From: an uncultured Caulobacter sp.
Lineage (GTDB): Bacteria; Pseudomonadota; Alphaproteobacteria; Caulobacterales; Caulobacteraceae
NCBI GenBank assembly: GCA_937925635.1
Contig: CALALX010000023.1
Location: 1 to 27,868, forward strand
DNA length: 27,868 bases
Reading direction: 5' to 3'
Below the pieces are notes generated by a model. It was not told the DNA's origin. It did no database searches and worked only from the letters and a program-made list of their open reading frames with translations. Shown piece by piece: positions 17,904-27,122 of the stretch (position 1 is its first letter; every line of letters starts with the position of its first letter). Made by a program: the position numbers and the translations under genes.

Positions 17904-18809
17904 TCAATGCGCCGGGACGCTGCGTCCGCGACGCTCCTGCAAGCCGGCGGCGACCCCGACGGCGAGCGCGGCGGCCCAGGACGCCCAGGGCAGGCCCGTA
18001 GCCGCCGCCACGATCGCCGAGGCCTGCGGCGCGTACCGGGCGGCAAGGGAGATCACCAGACCGAGCCACAACAGGCCCAGCATGCCCGCGACGACGCGAC
18101 GACCGATCTCGCCGCCGAAGCGGGAGGCGAAGAAGCCGACAACGCCCACCCCCGCCAGCGCGACGGCGGCCGTCCAGAGCGGCAACTTGAAGCCGGGAAG
18201 AAGCAAGGCGGCCGTCTCCCGGATCTCGTTCGAGCCGATGATCAGGAGGAAGAGGAACGGGAGAACCAGATTGAAGGCCTCCTCGAAGTCTGACCGCCGA
18301 TGCGCGGGCTGCTCGTCCGGCTCACGAATCCTCGGGCCGCGCCCGGCGATGGCCGTCCACAGGGCCACGGCCGCCAGCGCGGGCCAGGGGCCGAGCAGCG
18401 GCGTCGGGGCGCCCGAGAGAAGATGGGCGGCGCCGGCCGCCGCCGCCGAGATGGCGAAGACCGCGAGGAGCCGCCACCCGCCCATCCAGTCGGGGTTGCG
18501 CAGCATCGGCGTGGTCAGGACCGCGCCGAAGGTCACGAAGCCGGCGACAATGCCGCCCATGATGCCCGGCGAGACGAAGACGTGGCTTACAAGCACGGAC
18601 CAGCGGCCCTCGGCCAAGGCCTCCCGCGAAAGCCCGTGCAAGGTCTGTTCGATCTCGCCGTCCAGCCCGACCGGCTGAACGAGATAGCCCCATGCCAGAG
18701 CCGTGAAGATCAGTAGCGCGGGCCATCCGTGGCGCAGAAGGGTCCAGCCCGTCCCCTCGCCCGCCGCAGGCGGACCGCCGATGGTCTCAAGCTCTGACGG
18801 GTTGGACAC
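17904..18809 (-). CDS. Rhomboid-like membrane protein lacking catalytic residues
   Basis: A 301-residue protein with seven or more hydrophobic segments. Residues 60-100 align with the neighbouring protease: LSREALAEGRWSVLVSHVFV here against LSARSIAEGRWQTLFTSMFM there, and the next helix also matches in spacing. The Asn of HLVMN is replaced (Ala89 region), the GASG serine motif is replaced by GPWP near 140-143, and the last helix has no His where QAHLGG is expected. It therefore looks like a proteolytically inactive rhomboid, perhaps binding or regulating substrates of the adjacent protease. A central hydrophilic loop (about 157-178) with RIREPDEQPAHRRSDFEEAF is an addition. GTG start with AGGGG seven bases upstream. 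Confidence 0.75.
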   Translation of the reverse strand: MSNPSELETIGGPPAAGEGTGWTLLRHGWPALLIFTALAWGYLVQPVGLDGEIEQTLHGLSREALAEGRWSVLVSHVFVSPGIMGGIVAGFVTFGAVLTTPMLRNPDWMGGWRLLAVFAISAAAAGAAHLLSGAPTPLLGPWPALAAVALWTAIAGRGPRIREPDEQPAHRRSDFEEAFNLVLPFLFLLIIGSNEIRETAALLLPGFKLPLWTAAVALAGVGVVGFFASRFGGEIGRRVVAGMLGLLWLGLVISLAARYAPQASAIVAAATGLPWASWAAALAVGVAAGLQERRGRSVPAH

Positions 18810-18863
18810 GGCGCTTCCCCTCTACTCAGGGAAGAGACTAGCGATGCTTCCCCGACCGGACAA

Positions 18864-20543
18864 TCACACCCGCAGAACCGTCGCCTCGACGACCGGGCGG
18901 CGTTCCCAGATGCGGTGGGCGGCCTTCTTCACGACGCGGCAGAGGGTGGTCTCGACGACCTCGTCGATCGCGCGTTCCTCGGCCGGAACCTTCTTCAGGG
19001 CCTGGGAGGCCTCCTCGGCCAGGTCGTAGACGGCTTCCTCGATCGAGTAGTCCTCGTCGCCGGGCAGGCCGACGGCCTTCACGGTCGGACCGGCCAGGAT
19101 CCTGCCGCCGTCATTCAGGACCACCGACACCACCAGCATGCCGTTGTAGGCCGCGTGCCGGCGCTCGCGCAGGGCCTCGCCGTTCTCGGGCGTCATCACG
19201 CCGCCGTCGACGTAGAGGCGGCCGGCGGGGACCTCGTCGATGATCTCCGCGCGGCCTGGGGCCAGGCGGACCATGTCGCCGTTGCGCGGCGCGACGGCCT
19301 GCTCGATCTGCAGGTCCTTCGCGAAGGCGACATGCTCCAGCAGATGGCGGCGCTCGCCATGGGTCGGGACGGCGATCTTCGGCCGGGCCCAGGCGTACAT
19401 CTGGGCCAGCTCGTCGCGGCACGGGTGGCCGGAGACGTGGATGCCGGGATGGTCGCGCTCGGTGTAGAGGCGCACCCCCCGGTCGGCGAGCTTGTTCTGC
19501 AGGTTGCGGATCGGGATCTCGTTGCCCGGGATGACCCGCGAGGAGAAGATCACATGGTCGCCGTCCGACATGCGGATGTGCGGATGATTGCCCTCGGCGA
19601 TTCGGGCCAGCGCGGCGCGCGGCTCGCCCTGGCTGCCGGTGCAGAGGTAGAGGATCTGGTCCTCGGGCACATTCTTGGCCTGCGTATCGTCGAGCAGCGG
19701 CTGGATATCCTGCAGCAGGCCGACGCTGCGCGCCGCGGCGGCCATGCGGTGCATCGAGCGGCCGGCCAGCACCACCCTGCGGCCGGCGGCCTGGGCGGCG
19801 CGAATGACGGTGTCCATCCGCGCGACGTTGGAGGCGAAGCAGGCGACGGCGACCTTGCCCTTCAGCCCCACGATCAGCTTGTTCATCGCCACGCGAACGT
19901 CGGCTTCCGACCCCGCCGAGCCGTCGACGAAGACGTTGGTGCTGTCGCAGACCATGGCCAGCACGCCCTCGTCGCCGAGTCGCCGGATGGCCTCGACGTC
20001 GGTGACCGCGCCCAGCATGGGATCAGGATCGATCTTCCAGTCGCCGGTGTGCAGGATCACGCCCAGCGGCGTGCGGATCGCCAGGCCGTTGGGCTCAGGG
20101 ATCGAGTGGGTCAGGGTGACCAGTTCGAGCTCGAACGGGCCGAGGCTGAACTTGCCGCTCAGCGGGACCTCGGTGATGTCGACCTCGTCCAGCAGGTCGG
20201 CGTCGCGCAGCTTCTCGCGCAGCAGGTAGGCGGTGAAAGGCGTGGCGTAGACGGGCGCCCGCAGGCGCGGCCACAGCCAGGCGACGGCGCCGATGTGGTC
20301 CTCGTGGGCGTGGGTCAGCACGATGCCGAGGATGTCGTCGGCGTACTCCTCGATGAAGGTCGGATCCGGCAGGATGATGTCGACGCCGGGCGTCGTCTGG
20401 TCGCCGAAGGTCACGCCCAGGTCGACGACGATCCACTTGCGATCGTCCTCGGGACCGAAGCCGTAGAGATTGAAGTTCATGCCGATCTCGTTCGACCCGC
20501 CGAGCGGCAGGAAGACGAGTTCGTCGGACGTGTCAGCGGACAT
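18864..20543 (-). CDS. rnj: Ribonuclease J
   Basis: An RNase of the beta-CASP metallo-beta-lactamase superfamily with 5'-exo and endonuclease activity, acting in rRNA maturation and mRNA turnover. The 559-residue protein shows VFLPLGGSNEIGMNFNLYGF at the start, the zinc motif HAHEDH at 78-83, further ligands in LVTLTHSIPEPN and ILHTGDWKIDPDP, and the beta-CASP domain with STNVFVDGSAGSEADV and CTGSQGEPRAALARI. HVSGHPCRDELAQMYAWARP and PTHGERRHLLEHV complete the family pattern, and a C-terminal domain follows from about 460. The start overlaps the coaX stop by one base (TGATG). Alphaproteobacteria commonly carry RNase J in addition to RNase E. Confidence 0.95.
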   Translation of the reverse strand: MSADTSDELVFLPLGGSNEIGMNFNLYGFGPEDDRKWIVVDLGVTFGDQTTPGVDIILPDPTFIEEYADDILGIVLTHAHEDHIGAVAWLWPRLRAPVYATPFTAYLLREKLRDADLLDEVDITEVPLSGKFSLGPFELELVTLTHSIPEPNGLAIRTPLGVILHTGDWKIDPDPMLGAVTDVEAIRRLGDEGVLAMVCDSTNVFVDGSAGSEADVRVAMNKLIVGLKGKVAVACFASNVARMDTVIRAAQAAGRRVVLAGRSMHRMAAAARSVGLLQDIQPLLDDTQAKNVPEDQILYLCTGSQGEPRAALARIAEGNHPHIRMSDGDHVIFSSRVIPGNEIPIRNLQNKLADRGVRLYTERDHPGIHVSGHPCRDELAQMYAWARPKIAVPTHGERRHLLEHVAFAKDLQIEQAVAPRNGDMVRLAPGRAEIIDEVPAGRLYVDGGVMTPENGEALRERRHAAYNGMLVVSVVLNDGGRILAGPTVKAVGLPGDEDYSIEEAVYDLAEEASQALKKVPAEERAIDEVVETTLCRVVKKAAHRIWERRPVVEATVLRV

Positions 20544-21325
20544 CAGGACTCCAGCCGACGGTTGCGGCGGTGGATCTCGAGCAGACCACGGATGGTCAGG
20601 TCGGGGTCGTAGTGGTCGATCATGGTGGTGGCGTCCTCGAACAGGGACACGACGCCGCCCGTGGCGACAACGGTCAGGTGTTCGCCCCGTTCCGCCTTGA
20701 TCTTGCTGATCAGGCCCTCGATCAGGCTGATGTAGCCCCAGAAGACGCCCGACTGCATGGCGGTGACGGTGTCGGTGCCGACCACCCGGTTGCGCTCCGG
20801 CCGCTGGATGGCGATGCGCGGCAGCTTGGCGGCGGCGTCGTGGAGGGCCTGCATGGAGAGGTTGATGCCCGGGGCGATGATGCCGCCCTCGAAGCCGCCG
20901 TCGGCCGCCACGATATCGAACGTCGTGGCCGTGCCGCTGTCGATGACGATCAGCGGACCCCGGTAGGCGATATGGGCGCCGATGGCGTTGACCAGCCGGT
21001 CGGCCCCGGCCTCGGACGGTTTGTCGATCCGCACCGCGATCCCGAGGTCGGCGTTCTCGCCGATGATCAACGGCTCGACGTTCAGATAGCGGCGCGAGAG
21101 GTTGCGCAGGTTGAAGATCGACTGCGGCACCACGCTGGAGATGATGCAGGCCGTCAGCAACTTCAGGCTCAGGCCGTTCATCTCAAGCAGCTGCGACAGC
21201 CAGACGGCGTACTCGTCGGCGGTCCGGGTGCTCTCGGTGGCGCTGCGCCACTGGGCGATCCAGTCGCTGCCGTTGTGAACCGCGAACAGCGTGTTGGTGT
21301 TGCCCTGCTCGATCGCCAGCAGCAT
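20543..21325 (-). CDS. coaX: Type III pantothenate kinase
   Basis: First step of coenzyme A synthesis from pantothenate. The 260-residue protein belongs to the ASKHA fold: AIEQGNTNTLFAVH (phosphate 1), ACIISSVVPQSIFNLRNLSR, GADRLVNAIGAH, VIDSGTATTFDIV (phosphate 2), GGIIAPGINLSMQAL and VVATGGVVSLF (adenosine motif). The first motif has Glu6 where many CoaX proteins have Asp; I recall this IEQGNTNT form in other alphaproteobacteria, so it is probably a clade variant and not a defect. The ATG at 21325 has AAGGGGG a few bases upstream. It lies between birA and rnj, a conserved alphaproteobacterial order. Confidence 0.95.
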   Translation of the reverse strand: MLLAIEQGNTNTLFAVHNGSDWIAQWRSATESTRTADEYAVWLSQLLEMNGLSLKLLTACIISSVVPQSIFNLRNLSRRYLNVEPLIIGENADLGIAVRIDKPSEAGADRLVNAIGAHIAYRGPLIVIDSGTATTFDIVAADGGFEGGIIAPGINLSMQALHDAAAKLPRIAIQRPERNRVVGTDTVTAMQSGVFWGYISLIEGLISKIKAERGEHLTVVATGGVVSLFEDATTMIDHYDPDLTIRGLLEIHRRNRRLES

Positions 21326-21338
21326 TACGCCCCCTTCC

Positions 21339-21357
21339 GGTCCGACAAGGTCGGACC
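21339..21357. other. Perfect 8-bp hairpin between birA and coaX
   Basis: GGTCCGAC pairs with GTCGGACC around a three-base loop in the 80-bp birA-coaX spacer. There is no U-tract. It lies just upstream of the coaX Shine-Dalgarno site and may modulate coaX translation or mark partial attenuation after birA. Confidence 0.4.
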
Positions 21358-21405
21358 GTCGAATATATGCTAGGCGGATCGGACCACGATGGGCTGCGCC
21401 CGCCG

Positions 21406-22143
21406 CTACGATCCGCCGAAAAACACGTCGCCGGCCGTGATGCGCCGCAGCATGCCGTCTGGCAAGCGCAGACGCAGGGCGCCGTCAGGGTCGAGTCCCT
21501 CGGCCACGCCCTCGACCGTTTCGTCGGCCAGCCGCGCCACGCAGCGCTCGCCCAGGCCGTGGGCGCGAGCCGTCCAGGCCGCGGCGATCGGCGCGAAGCC
21601 CTCGCGGGTCCAGACGGACAGCCAGCGCTGAAAGTGGTCGCGCAGGCGCTCGGCGGCCTCCAGCACGCTCGGCGCTCCGCCCTGGCGATGCGCCGCCAGA
21701 TGGGTGGCGGGGCGCTCGGATTGCTCGGGAGCGTAGGCCAGGTTGACGCCGATACCGACGGCGACCCAGGAGGCGCGCCCCGGAACCTGGCCGGACTCCA
21801 GCAGGATCCCGCCGGCCTTGATCCCGGCGACCATCGGGTCGTTGGGCCACTTCAGAGTCACCAGCGAGGCCGGGACATAGTCCGCGATCATGTCGCCGGC
21901 GGCCAGCGCGGCGACGAAGGAGACCTGGGCGATTTCCGACACCGGCCGGTCGGACTCGTAGAGGAAGGTGGCGGCCAGATTGCCGCTGGCCGTCTCCCAC
22001 GCCCTGCCCCGCCGGCCGCGGCCGGCGGTCTGCGTCAGGCCGACCAGGCAGACCGGCCACAGCTCGCCCCGGCTCGCCCGGCGGGCGGCCTCGGCGTTGG
22101 TCGAGTCGATCTCGTCGAAGACGATGATCTCGAAGGGCGACAA
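21406..22143 (-). CDS. birA: Biotin--[acetyl-CoA-carboxylase] ligase, catalytic type without DNA-binding domain
   Basis: Attaches biotin to carboxyl carrier domains such as AccB. The 245-residue protein begins directly with the catalytic domain: FDEIDSTNAEAAR, the biotinyl-AMP loop TQTAGRGRRGRAWETASGNL, LKWPNDPMVAGIKAGGILLE and GIGVNLAYAP, then the small C-terminal SH3-like domain. It lacks the N-terminal helix-turn-helix of E. coli BirA, so it should not act as a repressor. The start codon is TTG at 22143; an in-frame stop (that of nuoN) lies four codons upstream, so there is no ATG option, and the ribosome site is weak. Twelve bases separate it from nuoN, suggesting readthrough from the nuo operon. 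Confidence 0.93.
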   Translation of the reverse strand: MSPFEIIVFDEIDSTNAEAARRASRGELWPVCLVGLTQTAGRGRRGRAWETASGNLAATFLYESDRPVSEIAQVSFVAALAAGDMIADYVPASLVTLKWPNDPMVAGIKAGGILLESGQVPGRASWVAVGIGVNLAYAPEQSERPATHLAAHRQGGAPSVLEAAERLRDHFQRWLSVWTREGFAPIAAAWTARAHGLGERCVARLADETVEGVAEGLDPDGALRLRLPDGMLRRITAGDVFFGGS

Positions 22144-22155
22144 GCGCCGTCCCGC

Positions 22156-23580
22156 CTAGCCGCCGAACGCCGCCGCGGCGGCCTTGGACAGCGGATCGAG
22201 CCAGATCAGCGCCACCAGCCCGACCGGGAACGAGAACAGGGCCGCGGCGATGGCGATGGCCTGGGCGCTGACGGCGGGTTTCTCGGTGGCCGAAGGCGCC
22301 GCGTCGAACCAGATGACCTTGATCAGGCGCAGGTAGTAGACCGCCGCCACGACCGAACCGACCAGGGCCGCGATGGCCGCCCACTCCAGGTGCGCGCCGA
22401 TCGCCGCCTTGAAGACGTAGAACTTGGCGAAGAAGCCCGTGAACGGCGGCAGGCCGAGGGCCGACAGCGAGAAGGCGGTCATGGCCAGGGCCAGGCCGGG
22501 GCGTTCCTTCACCAGGCCGGCCATGTCCTCGAGGGTCTCCATCGGACGGCCGTCGCGCTGGAGCGCGGTCAGGCAGGCGAAGAAGCCGGTCACGTCGACC
22601 ATGTAGAGGACCATGAACATCAGCATGGCCTGGACGCCCGCCTCGCCGCCGGCGGCCAGGCCGATCAGGGCGTAGCCGATGTTGGCGATCGAGCTGTAGG
22701 CCCACAGGCGCTTGAGGTTCTTCTGGGCCAGACCGGCGAAAGCGCCGACGAAGACGGAGGCCAGGGCGACCAGCAGGATCACCTGGCGCCATTGCTCCAC
22801 GGCCTCGGCGAAGCCCTCCTGCAGCACGCGGGCGAGCAGGACCATGGCGGCCAGCTTCGGCGCGGCGGCGAAGAAGCCGACGACCGGGGTCGGGGCGCCT
22901 TCATAGACGTCCGGCGTCCACATGTGGAACGGCGCGGCGGAGACCTTGAAGGCCAGGCCGCAGATCAGGAACACCAGGCCGAACAGCACGCCGGTGTCGG
23001 CATGGCCCTGCACCGAGGCGGCGATGGCGTCGAAGTGGGTCGAACCGGCGAAGCCGTAGATCAGCGAGGCGCCGTAGAGCAGCAGGCCCGACGACAGGGC
23101 GCCGAGCACGAAGTACTTCAGGCCGGCTTCCGAGCTCTTCGCGTCGTCGCGGCGGAAGGCGGCCAGCACGTAGAGCGCCAGCGAGTGCAGCTCGACGCCG
23201 ATGTAGAGCGAGATCAGGTCGCCGGCCGAGGCCATCATGCCCATGCCGAGCGCGGCGAGCAGGATCAGCACCGGGAACTCGAACTTGCTCTCGCCCTTGC
23301 GGGCCAGCCAGCGATCGCCGAGCACGATGCCGAAGGCGCTGGCGGCGTAGATCGCGACCTTGGCGAAGACCGCGAGATCGTCGGCGACCAGTCCGCCGGC
23401 GAAGCCTCGGCCCTGCGGGCCGACGACCGCGGCGACCGCGGCGGCGGCCAGGGTCAGGACGGCCAGGCCGTTGAACACGACCCCGCCCCTGCCGCGGAAG
23501 GCGCCCAGGACGAGCAGGATGAGCGTCGCGCCGGCGAGGATGACCTCGGGCCAGACGAGCGAGAGGGAGAAGGAGGTCAT
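22156..23580 (-). CDS. nuoN: NADH-quinone oxidoreductase subunit N
   Basis: One of the three antiporter-like proton-pumping subunits of complex I in the inner membrane. The 474-residue protein is hydrophobic throughout, with about 14 helices. Key charged residues of the pump channel are present: Glu130 in YIGVELHSLALYVL and Lys212 in LAFKVSAAPFHMWTPDVYEG, the latter also being the subunit signature. PLPPFTGFF-like sequence appears as ALGLPPFTGFFAKFYVFKAA in the C-terminal half. Length is normal (E. coli 485). It starts 7 bases after the nuoM stop and is the last nuo gene, followed by birA after 12 bases. Confidence 0.97.
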   Translation of the reverse strand: MTSFSLSLVWPEVILAGATLILLVLGAFRGRGGVVFNGLAVLTLAAAAVAAVVGPQGRGFAGGLVADDLAVFAKVAIYAASAFGIVLGDRWLARKGESKFEFPVLILLAALGMGMMASAGDLISLYIGVELHSLALYVLAAFRRDDAKSSEAGLKYFVLGALSSGLLLYGASLIYGFAGSTHFDAIAASVQGHADTGVLFGLVFLICGLAFKVSAAPFHMWTPDVYEGAPTPVVGFFAAAPKLAAMVLLARVLQEGFAEAVEQWRQVILLVALASVFVGAFAGLAQKNLKRLWAYSSIANIGYALIGLAAGGEAGVQAMLMFMVLYMVDVTGFFACLTALQRDGRPMETLEDMAGLVKERPGLALAMTAFSLSALGLPPFTGFFAKFYVFKAAIGAHLEWAAIAALVGSVVAAVYYLRLIKVIWFDAAPSATEKPAVSAQAIAIAAALFSFPVGLVALIWLDPLSKAAAAAFGG

Positions 23581-23587
23581 CGGCGGC

Positions 23588-25072
23588 TCACCCGGCCAGA
23601 GCGGCGCGCCAGGCGCCGACCAGCGCGTCGACGGAGGCGCCGGTGATGTTGAAGACGACGTCGGGCTGCACGCCCAGATACAGGGTCGAGATGATCAGCG
23701 GCGCGAAGATCAGCATCTCGCGGCGATCCAGATCGGTGATCTGGGCCAGGGCCGGATTGGTCATCTCGCCGAACACGACGCGGCGATAGAGGGTCAGGGC
23801 GTACATGGCCGACAGGATCACGCCGGAGGCCGAGACGAAGGCCGTCCAGGTCGAGGCCTGGTAGACGCCGGTCATGGTCAGGATTTCGCCGACGAAACCG
23901 CTGGTGCCCGGCAGGCCGACGTTGCCCATGGTGAACAGCATGAACACCGCCGCATAGAACGGCATGCGGTTCACCAGCCCGCCGTAGAAGGCGATCTCGC
24001 GGGTGTGCATGCGATCATAGACGACGCCGACGCAGAGGAAGAGCGCGCCGGAGATGACCCCGTGGCTCAGCATCTGGAACAGGGCGCCCTGCTCGCCGAC
24101 GGCGTTGCCGCTGAAGATGCCCATGGTCACGAAGCCCATGTGCGCGACCGACGAATAGGCGATCAGCTTCTTGATGTCGGTCTGACGGAAGGCGACCAGC
24201 GAGGTATAGACGATGGCGATCGCCGACAGGCCGAAGACCAGCGGCGCGAACATCTGGCTCGCGTCCGGGAACATCGGGATGCTGAAGCGCATGAAGCCGT
24301 AGCCGCCCATCTTCAGCAGGATGCCCGCCAGGATGACCGATCCGGCCGTCGGCGCCTCGACGTGGGCGTCGGGCAGCCAGGTGTGCACCGGCCACATCGG
24401 CATCTTCACCGCGAAGCTGGCGAAGAAGGCGATCCAAAGCCAGGGCTGCAGCCAGTCGGCGAACTGGTAGCGCATCAGCTCGGGGATCGAGCTGGTGCCC
24501 GCCACGCCGATCATGGTCAGCACGGCGGCCAGCATCAGGACGGATCCGAGCAGGGTGTAGAGGAAGAACTTGAAGGCGGCGTAGATCCGGTTCTTGCCGC
24601 CCCAGATGCCGATGATCAGGAACATCGGGACCAGGCCGGCCTCGAAGAACAGGTAGAACAGGATCAGGTCCAGCGCGCAGAACACGCCGATCACCAGGGT
24701 CTCGAGGACCAGGAAGGCGATCATGTATTCGAGCACGCGCTTGTCGATGCTCTTCCAGCTGGCGATCACGCAGAGCGGCAGCAGGAAGGCGGTCAGCAGC
24801 ACGAACAGGATGGAGATGCCGTCCACGCCCATGCGGTAGCTGAGGCCCGCGAACCACGGGATCTCTTCCAGGAACTGGAAGCCCGGGTCGGCCTGGTCGA
24901 ACTGAACAACCAACAGCACCGACAGGGCGAAGGTCGCCAGGGTCGTGACCAGGGCGATCCATTTGGCGGCGGTGTCCGCCCGCTCGCCGGTCTGGCCGAA
25001 GGTCTTCAGCAGCAGGATGGCGGCGACGCCGGCCATCGGCAGGAAGGTGGTGAGGGAGAGAATTCCGGTCAT
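23588..25072 (-). CDS. nuoM: NADH-quinone oxidoreductase subunit M
   Basis: Antiporter-like membrane subunit of complex I. The 494-residue protein has about 14 helices. Glu144 lies in LFYLFFEAGLVPMFLIIGIW and Lys223 in AVKMPMWPVHTWLPDAHVEA, both at the positions of the essential proton-channel residues in E. coli NuoM. The stretch VILAGILLKMGGYGFMRF follows as expected. Length is close to E. coli (509). It lies between nuoL (14-base gap) and nuoN (7-base gap). Confidence 0.97.
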   Translation of the reverse strand: MTGILSLTTFLPMAGVAAILLLKTFGQTGERADTAAKWIALVTTLATFALSVLLVVQFDQADPGFQFLEEIPWFAGLSYRMGVDGISILFVLLTAFLLPLCVIASWKSIDKRVLEYMIAFLVLETLVIGVFCALDLILFYLFFEAGLVPMFLIIGIWGGKNRIYAAFKFFLYTLLGSVLMLAAVLTMIGVAGTSSIPELMRYQFADWLQPWLWIAFFASFAVKMPMWPVHTWLPDAHVEAPTAGSVILAGILLKMGGYGFMRFSIPMFPDASQMFAPLVFGLSAIAIVYTSLVAFRQTDIKKLIAYSSVAHMGFVTMGIFSGNAVGEQGALFQMLSHGVISGALFLCVGVVYDRMHTREIAFYGGLVNRMPFYAAVFMLFTMGNVGLPGTSGFVGEILTMTGVYQASTWTAFVSASGVILSAMYALTLYRRVVFGEMTNPALAQITDLDRREMLIFAPLIISTLYLGVQPDVVFNITGASVDALVGAWRAALAG

Positions 25073-25086
25073 GGCCTAAGCGTCCC

Positions 25087-27120
25087 TCACCGAGACCATT
25101 GATACAGGGCGTAGGTCAGCAGCCCGGCCACGCCGAGCAGCATCACGAACGCATAGTGGTAGACGTAGCCGGTCTGCAGCTGGCCGGTCCGCTTGCCCAC
25201 GGCCCGGGAAACCGCGGCCACGCCGTCCGGCCCGAAGCCGTCGATGATCCGCTGGTCGCCGCCCTTCCAGAACACATCGCCCAGGAAGCGGGCGAGGCGC
25301 ACGAAGGTGGCGTCGTACAGCTCGTCGAAGAACCACTTGTTGTAAAGGAAGGTCCACAGCGGGCCGCGACGCGCGGCGATCGCGGCGCCCATGCCCTCCT
25401 TGATCAGATAGACCCAGACCGCGACCAGCAGGCCGAGAGTCGAGACCACCAGCGGCGCCCACTTCACCCAGGTCGGGACGTTGTGCGCCTCGTGCAGGAC
25501 GTGGTTGTGCTCGCCCGAGAAGATGGCCCCGCGCCAGAACTCCGCCTCGTGATGGCCGACGAAGTAGTCGACGAACACGAAGCCGGCCGCGATCGCGCCG
25601 ATGGCCAGCAGGCCGAGCGGGATCAGCATGACCAGCGGGCTCTCGTGCGGCGTATGGTCGTGGCCATGGCCGTGATCGTCGTGGGCGTGATCGTCATGCG
25701 CGGCGTGCGCATGGTCGTCGGCGTGGTGCGCGTCGTGACCCCACTTGGCCGTGCCGTGGAAGGTCATGAAGGCCAGGCGCCAGCTGTAGAAGGCGGTCAG
25801 GCCGGCCGCGAACACGCCGATGAAGAAGGCGAAGAAGCCGACGCCGCTGTGCTGGCCCGCGGCGAAAGCCGCCTCGATGATGGTGTCCTTCGAGTAGAAG
25901 CCCGCGAAGCCGCCCAGACCCGGGATGCCGATGCCGGTGATGGCGATCGTGCCGATGGTCATCACCGCATAGGTGAACGGCAGGTACTTCCACAGATTGC
26001 CCATGCGCCGCATGTCCTGCTCGTGGTGCATGCCGTGGATGACCGAGCCGGCGCCCAGGAACAGCAGGGCCTTGAAGAAGGCGTGGGTGAACAGGTGGAA
26101 CATGGCCGCCTCATAGGCGCCCACGCCGGCGGCGAAGAACATGTAGCCGAGCTGCGAACAGGTCGAATAGGCGATGACCCGTTTGATGTCGTTCTGGGCC
26201 AAGCCGACCGTCGCGGCGAACAGGGCGGTGACGGCGCCGATCAGGGTGACGATCTGCTTGGCCACCGGCGCGTACTCAAACATCGGCGACAGCAGGCAGA
26301 CCATGTAGACGCCGGCGGTGACCATGGTCGCCGCGTGGATCAGGGCCGATACGGGTGTCGGACCTTCCATGGCGTCCGGCAGCCAGGTGTGCAGGAAGAA
26401 CTGGGCCGACTTGCCCATGGCGCCGACGAACAGCAGGGCCCCGGCGAGGTCGAGCGCCGACCAGTTGTGGCCGAGGAAGACCCAGCCCGTGCCGGCCTTC
26501 GAGGCGATCAGCGGGAACAGTTCGGCGAACTGGATGGTGCCGAACATCCAGAACACGGTCAGGATGCCGAGGGCGAAGCCGAAGTCGCCGACGCGGTTGA
26601 CCACAAAGGCCTTGATGGCGGCGGCGCTGGCGGTGGACTTCTTGTACCAGAAGCCGATCAGCAGATAGGACGCCAGCCCCACCCCTTCCCAGCCGAAGAA
26701 CAGCTGCATGAAGTCGGCGGCCGTCACCAGCGCCAGCATGGCGAAGGTGAACAGGGACAGGTAGGCGAAGAAGCGCGGCTTGCTGTCGTCCTCGGCCATG
26801 TCCCCCCAGCTGTAGAGGTGCACGAGGCTGGAGACGCTGGTCACCACGACCAGCATCACCGCCGACAGGCCGTCGATGCGGATCGACCAGGCCGACTGGA
26901 AGTCGCCGATGTTGATGAACGGCGCCAGGGCGACCGTGAACGGCTCCATGTGGCCCCAGGTCCACTGGATGAAGGTGTACCAGGACAGGCCGCAGGCCAG
27001 CATCAGCAGGCCGGTGGTCACCGCTTGGGACGCGACGTCGCCGATGCGGCGGCCGAACAGGCCGGCCACGATGGCCCCGACCAACGGCGCGAAGACAAGA
27101 AGAGTGACGAGGCTCTCCAC
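25087..27120 (-). CDS. nuoL: NADH-quinone oxidoreductase subunit L
   Basis: Distal proton-pumping subunit of complex I, carrying the long lateral helix. The 677-residue protein (E. coli 613) shows Glu145 in QLFFGWEGVGLASYLLIGFW and Lys237 in AMGKSAQFFLHTWLPDAMEG, then PTPVSALIHAATMVTAGVYM, all characteristic. Unusual is a histidine cluster at 462-492: 13 His among 31 residues, interspersed with Asp and Ala, in a loop after AFMTFHGTAKW and before PLVMLIPLGLLAIGAIAAGF. The insertion accounts for part of the extra length and could bind metal ions; similar His-rich loops occur in other alphaproteobacterial NuoL proteins as I recall. It follows nuoK by 2 bases. Confidence 0.97.
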   Translation of the reverse strand: MESLVTLLVFAPLVGAIVAGLFGRRIGDVASQAVTTGLLMLACGLSWYTFIQWTWGHMEPFTVALAPFINIGDFQSAWSIRIDGLSAVMLVVVTSVSSLVHLYSWGDMAEDDSKPRFFAYLSLFTFAMLALVTAADFMQLFFGWEGVGLASYLLIGFWYKKSTASAAAIKAFVVNRVGDFGFALGILTVFWMFGTIQFAELFPLIASKAGTGWVFLGHNWSALDLAGALLFVGAMGKSAQFFLHTWLPDAMEGPTPVSALIHAATMVTAGVYMVCLLSPMFEYAPVAKQIVTLIGAVTALFAATVGLAQNDIKRVIAYSTCSQLGYMFFAAGVGAYEAAMFHLFTHAFFKALLFLGAGSVIHGMHHEQDMRRMGNLWKYLPFTYAVMTIGTIAITGIGIPGLGGFAGFYSKDTIIEAAFAAGQHSGVGFFAFFIGVFAAGLTAFYSWRLAFMTFHGTAKWGHDAHHADDHAHAAHDDHAHDDHGHGHDHTPHESPLVMLIPLGLLAIGAIAAGFVFVDYFVGHHEAEFWRGAIFSGEHNHVLHEAHNVPTWVKWAPLVVSTLGLLVAVWVYLIKEGMGAAIAARRGPLWTFLYNKWFFDELYDATFVRLARFLGDVFWKGGDQRIIDGFGPDGVAAVSRAVGKRTGQLQTGYVYHYAFVMLLGVAGLLTYALYQWSR

Positions 27121-27122
27121 GA

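Noticed and set aside
17904..18809. The second rhomboid-like gene as a pseudogene
   Set aside because: The frame is intact over 301 residues, with a good ribosome site and continuous hydrophobic helices; only the catalytic residues are lost.
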